Shown here one piece after another: positions 1 through 5,078 of a stretch of DNA of 7,589 nucleotides. Numbering within the stretch: position 1 is the stretch's first letter; each line of letters begins with the position of its first letter. Both the position numbers and the translations under genes were made by a program. The stretch comes from Candidatus Shapirobacteria bacterium CG06_land_8_20_14_3_00_40_12 (GTDB lineage Bacteria > Patescibacteriota > Microgenomatia > UBA12405): positions 3,384-10,972 of the forward strand of contig PEWA01000019.1 of the NCBI GenBank assembly GCA_002780135.1, read 5' to 3'. The notes under the pieces are model-generated. The model was not told the DNA's origin. It ran no database searches and saw nothing but the letters and a program-made list of their open reading frames with translations.

Positions 1-1101
1 AAAGTCTGACGCAGCGACACCGCGTGGAGGATGAAGGCTCTCGGGTTGTAAACTCCTTTTATTTGATCATGAAGATCGAAAGAATAAGCAGCTACTAACT
101 ACGTGCCAGCAGTCGCGGTAATACGTAGGCTGCAAGCGTTACCCGGATTTATTGGGCGTAAAGAGTCTGTAGGCGGTTTTTTAAGTCTTGTTTCAAAGAC
201 CCCGACTTAATCGGGGAAAGGGGCAGGATACTGAAAAACTCGAGTGGTATCGGGGTCACTGGAATTTGTAGTGTAGGGGTTAAATCCGTGGATACTACAA
301 AGAACACCAAGCGCAAAGGCGGGTGACTAGGTACATACTGACGCTGAGTAGACGAAAGCTAGGGTAGCCAATCAGATTAGAGACCTGAGTAGTCCTAGCT
401 GTAAACGTTGTCTGTTAGTTCTTCCGCCTCGGCGAAGGGATGTAAGCTAACGCGTTAAACAGACCGCCTGGGGAGTATAGCCGCAAGGCCGAAACTCAAA
501 CGAATTGGCGGGGAGGCGCACAACCAGTGGAGCATGTGGTTCAATTCGATACGAAGCGATGAACCTTACCTGGGCTTGAAATGTACCTGCAGATCTATGA
601 AAGTAGAAGTCCTTCGAGGGTGGTACACAGCTGTTGCATGGCTGTCGTCAGCTCGTGACGTGAGTTGTTCTCTTAAGTGAGGTAACGAGCGCAACCCCCA
701 TCGTATGTTATTGTGTCATACGAGACTGCCTAGCATTATTTTGTTAGGAGGAAGGAGGGGACGATGTCAAGTCATCATGATGCCTATGTCCAGGGCTACA
801 CACATCCTACAATGGATTGCACAGAGGGTCGCAATACCGCGAGGTGGAGCTAACCCCTAAAACAATCCTCAGTTGGGATTGCAGGCTGAAACTCGTCTGC
901 ATGAACTTGGAATTGGTAGTAATCGCACATCAGCAGCGTGCGGTGAATACGTTCTCGCCTCTTGCACACACTGCCCGTCAAATCAGCAAAGTTGGGGGTA
1001 CCCAAAATCCCGGTTTATCCGGGACTAAGGTAAATCCAGCGATGAGGGTTAAGTCGTAACAAGGTAGCCGTACTGGAAGGTGCGGCTGGATCACCTCCTT
1101 T
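1..1101 (+). rRNA. rrs: 16S ribosomal RNA, partial (5' end outside window)
   Basis: Small-subunit rRNA from about E. coli position 378 to the 3' end. Landmarks seen: the 530 loop (GTGCCAGCAGTCGCGGTAA, 103-121), the 790 loop (376-395), the 907-926 block (492-511), the 1392-1406 block (964-978), A1492/A1493 (1051-1052), the GGAA tetraloop of helix 45, and the anti-SD CCTCC (1094-1098). The end at 1101 is set by alignment with E. coli C1539/A1542. Many changes are compensated: 784-785/797-798 become C-G and A-U, 689/698 becomes G-C, 923/1393 becomes G-C, and helix 28 pairs throughout, so this is a functional gene rather than a decayed copy. The hairpin around 440-497 is shortened. No intron-like insertion is visible. 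The sequence is typical of a CPR bacterium, perhaps Microgenomates; the exact lineage is not established here. Several normally conserved bases are changed (see findings). Confidence 0.98.
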
Positions 1102-1106
1102 GAGGT
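1093..1106 (+). other. Hairpin masking the anti-Shine-Dalgarno in pre-16S rRNA
   Basis: ACCTC (1093-1097) and GAGGT (1102-1106) are perfectly complementary across a 4-nt loop. The stem uses most of the anti-SD and joins the mature 3' end to the trailer. In uncut precursor the anti-SD would be paired; maturation at about 1101 would free it. The pairing is seen directly; the masking role is inference. Confidence 0.5.
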
Positions 1107-1109
1107 TAC

Positions 1110-1160
1110 CTAACTTAAGGCAATAACTATTACTTTTGAGTAATTTTGTTGTACAGTTAG
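1110..1160 (+). other. Imperfect stem-loop in the 16S trailer
   Basis: Nested complementary segments: CTAACT (1110-1115) with AGTTAG (1155-1160), CAA (1121-1123) with TTG (1149-1151), and ATTACT (1129-1134) with AGTAAT (1139-1144) around a TTTG loop. It lies between the mature 16S end and the terminator, where a processing substrate would be expected. No tRNA fold is visible in the 1102-1218 spacer. Confidence 0.4.
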
Positions 1161-1218
1161 CATTCTTCAAAACCTTTCTGGTACTGACAATTTTGGCTAA
1201 AATAAAGTGAACGGTCTT

Positions 1219-1244
1219 AAAATCCCCCGTTTGGGGGATTTTTT
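1219..1244 (+). terminator. Rho-independent terminator of the 16S transcript
   Basis: A 10-bp stem, AAAATCCCCC (1219-1228) with its exact complement (1233-1242), encloses a GTTT loop and runs into a T-tract (1239-1244). It lies about 120 nt after the 16S end and before any 23S gene, so the 16S transcript should end here. Confidence 0.93.
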
Positions 1245-1260
1245 GGTGAGGGTATATAAT
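1231..1260 (+). promoter_or_regulatory. Probable uppS promoter, overlapping the terminator
   Basis: A perfect TATAAT (1255-1260) lies 18 bp after TTGGGG (1231-1236), a weak -35 match sharing only TTG with the consensus. The predicted start of transcription is near 1266-1267, giving a leader of about 17 nt before ATG 1284 with no Shine-Dalgarno. The -35 candidate falls in the loop and 3' arm of the terminator. The -10 is convincing; the -35 is tentative. Confidence 0.6.
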
Positions 1261-1283
1261 AGAAAGCTTCGACTAAATTGAAT

Positions 1284-1991
1284 ATGGCCCGAAAAATAGA
1301 TCCTCTTAAGCTTCCCAAACATATTGCCATTATTATGGACGGGAACAGGCGGTGGGCGAAACAAAAGGGATTGCCGGATGGTAAGGGTCATGAAGCCGGA
1401 GCAGAAAATTTACAAAAGATTGTTGAATATTGCCGCGATATCGGCATTAAACACCTAACGGTTTATGCTTTATCAACGGAAAATTGGCGAAAGAGAGCGC
1501 CGATGGAAGTGAAGGGGTTATTTCAATTATTAATTAAAATTGTTCAGGAAAAGGCGGAGCAGTATCGAAAATCGGGAATAAAATTTTTTGTTTTGGGAAA
1601 TTTTCAGGCCTTCCCCTTTAAGGTGAAGGATGCAATTAAAAAGATCTTATCTTTGGCGATTGTAGAGGAAAAAATCCAGTTTAATATTGCCCTAAACTAT
1701 GGGGGGAGAGACGAAATAATCAACGCCATAAAAAGAATAATTAAGGATAAAATTTCGCCGGAAAAAATTGATGAAAAACTGGTATCGAATTATTTATATA
1801 CCAAGGACCAGCCGGATCCGGATTTGATAATCCGACCCGGAGGAGAGTTAAGGTTAAGTAATTTTCTATTGTGGCAGATGTCTTACGCTGAACTGTATTT
1901 TACCGATATCTTATGGCCGGATTTTTCTCCCAAGGAACTCGGTAAAGTGATTTTGTGGTATCAGCAAAGAGAAAGAAGAATGGGGAGATAG
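1284..1991 (+). CDS. uppS: Isoprenyl (undecaprenyl) diphosphate synthase, cis-prenyltransferase
   Basis: Condenses isopentenyl diphosphate units in cis onto an allylic diphosphate to make the polyprenyl carrier used for peptidoglycan and surface-glycan assembly; cytosolic, membrane-associated. The length (235 aa from ATG 1284) is normal for the family. The N-terminal block HIAIIMDGNRRWA holds the catalytic Asp (residue 19); GHEAG follows, then ALSTENW (about 63-69), and near the C-terminus IRPGGELRLSNFLLWQ (about 183-198), with the conserved Glu of the YAELYF block (203). Small deviations from the usual form are MDGNR for MDGNG and IRP for IRT; both leave the charged substrate-binding residues in place. 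An in-frame TTG at 1278 could add two residues; ATG is preferred. No Shine-Dalgarno is visible, so initiation probably relies on a short leader. It is the only plus-strand gene in its unit and ends 1 nt from the opposing gene. Family assignment is secure; product chain length cannot be told from sequence. Confidence 0.96.
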   Translation: MARKIDPLKLPKHIAIIMDGNRRWAKQKGLPDGKGHEAGAENLQKIVEYCRDIGIKHLTVYALSTENWRKRAPMEVKGLFQLLIKIVQEKAEQYRKSGIKFFVLGNFQAFPFKVKDAIKKILSLAIVEEKIQFNIALNYGGRDEIINAIKRIIKDKISPEKIDEKLVSNYLYTKDQPDPDLIIRPGGELRLSNFLLWQMSYAELYFTDILWPDFSPKELGKVILWYQQRERRMGR

Positions 1992-1992
1992 A

Positions 1993-2190
1993 TTAGAGAT
2001 TCCCTTCGATATCGGCTGCGACGATTTGGTTCAGTTGTGTTGGGGTTAGTGAAGATAAATCTATTACCCGTCCAGTGAAATGTTTACATTCCTGGCATTC
2101 TCAAATAGAGGGAAAACCTGAACAATTAGTTTTCGGATTAAAATCGAGAATTGAAAATTCCTGAGGGCAAATAATAGTTATTTCGGACAT
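1993..2190 (-). pseudogene. Small Cys-containing protein interrupted by in-frame TGA (pseudogene or recoded)
   Basis: From ATG at 2190 the minus strand reads 29 codons (MSEITIICPQEF at the start, CSGFPSI at the end), then TGA (2103-2101), then 35 more codons in the same frame (starting ECQECKHFTGRVIDL, ending VAADIEGNL) to TAA at 1995-1993. The cysteines (residues 8, 23, 32, 35) straddle the TGA and end in a CxxC, as in small zinc-binding or redox proteins. An extended -10 box stands just upstream. I do not recognise the family. Options: a recent nonsense mutation, a sequencing error, readthrough, or selenocysteine/other recoding of UGA. The long neighbouring genes contain no internal TGA and one ends with TGA, so a genome-wide code change is unlikely. 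It ends tail-to-tail with uppS, 1 nt apart, and follows the pilin-like genes by 28 nt. Confidence 0.5.
2072..2095 (-). other. Hairpin 5 nt downstream of the in-frame TGA
   Basis: On the minus strand CCAG pairs with CTGG at the base, then GAA with TTC and TG with CA, each step separated by a single-base bulge, around a TAAA loop. The position directly after the TGA resembles a bacterial SECIS, but the apical loop lacks the GU normally recognised by SelB, so this may be chance. Confidence 0.3.
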
Positions 2191-2195
2191 GGGAT

Positions 2196-2204
2196 ATTAT
2201 AGCA
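2196..2204 (-). promoter_or_regulatory. Extended -10 promoter (TGCTATAAT) for the small TGA-interrupted gene
   Basis: Minus-strand TGCTATAAT ends 5 nt before the ATG at 2190. Transcription starting about 7 nt after the box would begin at or next to the start codon, giving a leaderless mRNA. No convincing -35 is seen, which suits an extended -10 promoter. Confidence 0.6.
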
Positions 2205-2218
2205 AAAAATACGGTATT

Positions 2219-2500
2219 CTACAGAATCTTGACTCCGAGGAGAACTTCGACAATTTGGACGGCGAAAAAGGACACAAAGATAATCAGAAAACCAATGAGA
2301 CCGGCGGTAATTTTACCGTAACCGGCTTTAGTCTTACCGGCATCACCGGCGGCAGTCATCAGAGCAACCCCACCAGAGATAAGGGTAACTAAAAGTAAAA
2401 GTCCCGCAGCTACATAAACATAGGGAAGAATTTGGGAAATTAGATTACCCAGAGAAGGAAATTTGGTGGCCAGGGGGTCGGGAGGTAAAATTGTAGCCAT
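2219..2500 (-). CDS. T4SS pilin-like (VirB2/TrbC-type) two-helix membrane protein, second of pair
   Basis: A 93-aa protein with two hydrophobic segments (about 27-50 and 64-88) joined by a short polar loop, AAGDAGKTKAGYGKI. Glycine-rich helix, charged loop, second helix is the layout of the type IV secretion pilin-like proteins common in CPR genomes (T4SS_pilin/VirB2-type); the assignment is by pattern, not by search. There is no clear cleavable signal peptide; the N-terminus is proline-rich and amphipathic. The start ATG lies 3 nt after the stop of the upstream paralogue, so the two are co-transcribed and probably translationally linked; no strong Shine-Dalgarno is visible. No VirB4, VirD4 or other secretion genes lie in this window, so whether it builds a pilus, a channel or something else is unknown. 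Confidence 0.72.
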   Translation of the reverse strand: MATILPPDPLATKFPSLGNLISQILPYVYVAAGLLLLVTLISGGVALMTAAGDAGKTKAGYGKITAGLIGFLIIFVSFFAVQIVEVLLGVKIL

Positions 2501-2503
2501 AGA

Positions 2504-2881
2504 TTAGATTCCGGGAATTTTTAAAATATCCAAAGTTATGAGTCGAAGTAAAAAAATAGCAAAAAGAGAAACGAAAAGTCCCATAATAGCTGATGTAACA
2601 GTTTCCTTGGCACCCTGAAGAGCCTTGGGATCACCCCGGGAAGTGCCGATTAAGATAAAGCCATAAACCATCAACAGAAAAGCTAGGGTACCAGCAATTC
2701 CAAAAAGATACGGTAAAATCCAGGCAATAAATTTATCCATTTCTACCGGAATACAACCTAGGGCGGTGTTGATACTGGTTTCACCGGCACAAAAAACTTC
2801 GGTTTTGGCGAAAACGGCTGGTGGTGCCAAAAGAGTCAGAAAAAAGGAAAACAAAAGTAAGCCAAAACTGAGCTTAAACAT
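2504..2881 (-). CDS. Secreted T4SS pilin-like (VirB2-type) membrane protein, first of pair
   Basis: 125 aa from ATG 2881. Residues 1-25 form a signal peptide (basic start, long hydrophobic core, AVFA before the predicted cut). A short region with two cysteines (31 and 43) follows, then two membrane helices (about 53-79 and 94-118) around the loop SRGDPKALQGAKETV, and a LDILKIPGI tail. This arrangement (signal peptide, GCIPV-like motif, helix-loop-helix) is a recurrent CPR T4SS-pilin-like protein. The frame is open upstream to 3022, but that would overlap the divergent gene. ATG 2881 is preferred because an extended -10 (TGCTATACT) ends exactly 6 nt before it; ATG 2887 would add two residues. 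First gene of a two-gene unit with the 93-aa paralogue. The two cysteines outside the membrane could form a disulfide (inference). Confidence 0.78.
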   Translation of the reverse strand: MFKLSFGLLLFSFFLTLLAPPAVFAKTEVFCAGETSINTALGCIPVEMDKFIAWILPYLFGIAGTLAFLLMVYGFILIGTSRGDPKALQGAKETVTSAIMGLFVSLFAIFLLRLITLDILKIPGI

Positions 2882-2887
2882 GTCCAT

Positions 2888-2896
2888 AGTATAGCA
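2888..2896 (-). promoter_or_regulatory. Extended -10 promoter (TGCTATACT) for the pilin-like pair
   Basis: On the minus strand TGCTATACT occupies 2896-2888. Counting the last base as -7 puts the transcription start at 2881, the A of the chosen ATG, so the mRNA is predicted to be leaderless. Its -35 zone would lie inside the start of the divergent gene and shows no consensus. Confidence 0.65.
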
Positions 2897-2898
2897 GA

Positions 2899-2907
2899 TG
2901 CTAGAAT
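2899..2907 (+). promoter_or_regulatory. Extended -10 promoter (TGCTAGAAT) for the envelope operon
   Basis: TGCTAGAAT ends 6 nt before GTG 2914; counting the last base as -7 puts transcription start exactly on that G, again leaderless. It is separated by only GA from the oppositely facing box at 2888-2896, and the two form a near-perfect inverted repeat of 20 bp. Confidence 0.65.
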
Positions 2908-2913
2908 TGATAA

Positions 2914-4569
2914 GTGAAAATTCTTTTGGTTTTTCTGGCAGTGTTTGGTTTATGGCGTAGTCCGGTATTGGCCGATGAGTTGGCAGATATTGAAAAACAA
3001 ATTGCGGCCATTGAAGCTTCAATGACCCCTTTAAAAAAAGAATCAGTGGGTTTAAGTCAAAAAATTACTGCGGCTAAAGTACAAATAGTAGCAGTAGAAA
3101 AACTAGTAACAAATTTGACAGTAAAAATGATTGATCAGGAAGCTGATTTGGAAGTTCAAAAAGTATTATTGGCTGAAAGAGTTAAGAGATATTATATTAA
3201 TTCCAAACGGTATTCTCCCCTACTGATATTGTTGGCCGGAGGTGAAGGCAGTGGATTGTTGCGTCAATATGCCTTGGTTAAGGCGGTAATTACTCAAGAC
3301 AAAAACCAAATTCAAAAATATATTTTAGATATAAACACCTTGACGGCTAATAAAGTCAGACTGGAAACAGAAAAAATAAAACTTTCCAAACTAAAAACAG
3401 ATATGGAGAGTAGGTTTGGATTTTTGTCTAAAGAGATCTTAAAAGCGGAAACATATAAAGCAGAGCTTAGCCGGAGACAACAAGAATTAGTGGCTCAAAA
3501 ATTGGCGAGTTTAAACCTACCAACCAGTTTGGGTGCCGGCCCCTTGTCCTGTAGCGATGATCGTAAAATTGACCCGGGATTTGGTTCCGGATTTGCCTTT
3601 TTTACCTTTGGTATTCCTCATCATGTGGGTTTAAATCAATATGGTGCCTATGGGCGAGCAAAAGCAGGACAAAATCATCATGAAATTTTAAATGCCTATT
3701 TTAACAGTGTATCTTTTGATAAAAAACCCAATATAACAATTAAAATCAATGGTTTTGGTTCCATGAGTTTGGAACAATACATGTTAGGTATTTATGAAGT
3801 CCCCAACGATTGGCCGATAGAGGCTCTCAAAGCTCAAGCTGTAGCCGCCCGTTCTTATGCTCTGGCTTACACCAATAACGGAGCTAATTCAATTTGTACA
3901 ACTCAAAGCTGCCAAGTTTATAAAGGCGGTAATAAAGGTGGAGCTTGGGAGCAGGCGGTTAAAGCGACTGAAGGTGAAGTGGTAACAAAAAATGGTCAGG
4001 TTATTACTGCTTGGTTTGCCTCGACTGCCGGTGCATATACTTATACCTCGAGTGATGTTGGTTGGAAATCTACAGATTGGACCAAAAGAACTCGCGATAC
4101 TAATGGCGATATAAATTCATTCGAGGATTTATTTAATAAAGCCTACGATAAAGATTCACCTTGTTTTTATGCAGCTCAAGGTTTTAGAAAAGAATACAAC
4201 AAGTCAGCGTGGTTAAAACCAAGTGAAGTGGCGGATATTGTGAATGTAATCTTATTGGCTCAGAAAGACGCTTCTGTCCAAAACCATTTATGCTACAAAG
4301 ATGATTCTCCCCATGGCTGTACCGATACTTGGGATCAGGAAAGGATAAAAACCGAACTTCGTAATCGAGGTGGTAATCCATTTAATAATATTGATTCGGT
4401 TAATATTTCTGATTGGGATAAAAACGAAGGAAGGGTTAATACTATTTCTTTTTCCGGGGACAGTGGTGGGGTGAGTTTTGCTGGCAATACCTTTAAAAGT
4501 TATTTTAATATTAGGGCACCAGCTAATATTTCCATTGTTGGTCCTCTATATAATGTGGAAAAGAGATGA
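2914..4569 (+). CDS. Secreted coiled-coil SpoIID/LytB-domain peptidoglycan lytic enzyme
   Basis: A 551-aa exported protein. Residues 1-20 are a signal peptide ending VLA. Residues 21-200 are heptad-rich helices, interrupted near 100-115 by a Gly-rich turn, resembling the coiled-coil of PcsB/EnvC-type hydrolase regulators. Residues 228-541 carry a SpoIID/LytB domain: HHVGLNQYGAYGRAKAG (236-252), SLEQYMLGIYEVP (285-297) with the likely catalytic Glu295, ALKAQAVAARSYAL (304-317), CTTQSCQVYKGG (328-339) with a Cys pair where the family binds metal, ATEGEVVTKNGQVI (351-364) and a FASTAGAYT block (368-376). SpoIID enzymes are lytic transglycosylases acting on glycan strands, classically those denuded of stem peptides. 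The start is GTG 2914, fixed by the -10 box 6 nt upstream and by the signal peptide. The stop TGA overlaps the next start by 4 nt (ATGA). The fused coiled-coil suggests control by, or docking to, a membrane partner (inference). Confidence 0.9.
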   Translation: MKILLVFLAVFGLWRSPVLADELADIEKQIAAIEASMTPLKKESVGLSQKITAAKVQIVAVEKLVTNLTVKMIDQEADLEVQKVLLAERVKRYYINSKRYSPLLILLAGGEGSGLLRQYALVKAVITQDKNQIQKYILDINTLTANKVRLETEKIKLSKLKTDMESRFGFLSKEILKAETYKAELSRRQQELVAQKLASLNLPTSLGAGPLSCSDDRKIDPGFGSGFAFFTFGIPHHVGLNQYGAYGRAKAGQNHHEILNAYFNSVSFDKKPNITIKINGFGSMSLEQYMLGIYEVPNDWPIEALKAQAVAARSYALAYTNNGANSICTTQSCQVYKGGNKGGAWEQAVKATEGEVVTKNGQVITAWFASTAGAYTYTSSDVGWKSTDWTKRTRDTNGDINSFEDLFNKAYDKDSPCFYAAQGFRKEYNKSAWLKPSEVADIVNVILLAQKDASVQNHLCYKDDSPHGCTDTWDQERIKTELRNRGGNPFNNIDSVNISDWDKNEGRVNTISFSGDSGGVSFAGNTFKSYFNIRAPANISIVGPLYNVEKR

Positions 4570-5075
4570 TTTTGGTTTATGCATTTTCTAACAGATGGGG
4601 AACGAATATTGCCCGAAGAACTTTAGGTGAATTACAAAAAATACTAATATGTCGGGAAGAGATAAATTATCAGGTAATTTTTTTTCATCCTCGGACTTTT
4701 TTTAATAAATATATTAAAAATACCCAATATTCCCTAATTATTGGATTGGGAGATTTTTGGGGAGAGGGCGAGAAGATCCGAATTGAAACGGCGGTCAAAA
4801 ATGTCTATGGACAGGAGACAATCTATCCCTTGGCGCCAATTAGATTAGAGGTTAGTATGCCTGATTTGGAAATATATGATCCAAAAGTCTTTAGTATCAG
4901 CGAAAACATGGGAACTTATAACTGTAACTGGCTGGTGTTTATGACCCAGCTGCAGTTTAGTCAACACCAGAAAACGGGAAGACAAATATTTTTTCACTTG
5001 CCCAAAAGGGCAGCGGCAACAATAATGGCTAAAAATATCTTTTTAGTATTGAGAGCTAATTCGATGTTAAAATAA
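4566..5075 (+). CDS. Divergent pyroglutamyl-peptidase-like (peptidase C15 fold) protein
   Basis: 169 aa, somewhat shorter than typical pyroglutamyl peptidase I (about 200-215). The opening ILVYAFSNRWGTN parallels the family's N-terminal block ILVTGFxPFGG but lacks its FGG. GLGDFWGEGEKIRIETAVKN (60-79) parallels the GLAGGR...ERVAIN block, with Glu74 in the catalytic Glu position. GTYNCNW (116-122) matches the GTYVCN nucleophile motif (Cys120), and FFHLP (142-146) matches FIHVP (His144). The Cys-to-His spacing is 24 residues, as in the classical enzyme (Cys144/His168). The Glu-to-Cys spacing is shorter, and the Phe-rich substrate pocket is altered, so the substrate may not be pyroglutamyl peptide. 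No signal peptide, so cytosolic. Coupled by a 4-nt ATGA overlap to the SpoIID gene, hinting at a link to wall or peptide turnover (inference). The family call is from motif spacing, without a search. Confidence 0.68.
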   Translation: MILVYAFSNRWGTNIARRTLGELQKILICREEINYQVIFFHPRTFFNKYIKNTQYSLIIGLGDFWGEGEKIRIETAVKNVYGQETIYPLAPIRLEVSMPDLEIYDPKVFSISENMGTYNCNWLVFMTQLQFSQHQKTGRQIFFHLPKRAAATIMAKNIFLVLRANSMLK

Positions 5076-5078
5076 GCT

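Noticed and set aside
817..1059. 80-aa open frame on the plus strand
   Set aside because: It lies entirely inside the conserved 3' part of the 16S rRNA gene.
1102..1218. tRNA or 5S gene in the spacer after 16S
   Set aside because: No cloverleaf, T-loop GTTCGA-like motif or 5S landmarks were seen.
2101..2103. Genome-wide reassignment of UGA (as in Gracilibacteria/Absconditabacteria)
   Set aside because: All long genes here are free of internal TGA, and the SpoIID gene ends in TGA within a typical ATGA overlap.
2216..2227. Palindrome ATTCTACAGAAT at the end of the second pilin-like gene as a terminator
   Set aside because: The stem is only 5 bp of A/T-rich sequence with a 2-nt loop, and the T-tract is separated from it; not convincing.
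2189..2392. 67-aa plus-strand frame rich in Gly and Asn
   Set aside because: It is antisense to the pilin-like gene, whose hydrophobic helix pattern and operon position are far more convincing.
2882..3022. N-terminal extension of the first pilin-like gene to ATG 3022
   Set aside because: It would place 46 non-hydrophobic residues before a clear signal peptide, overlap the divergent gene, and ignore the -10 box directly upstream of ATG 2881.
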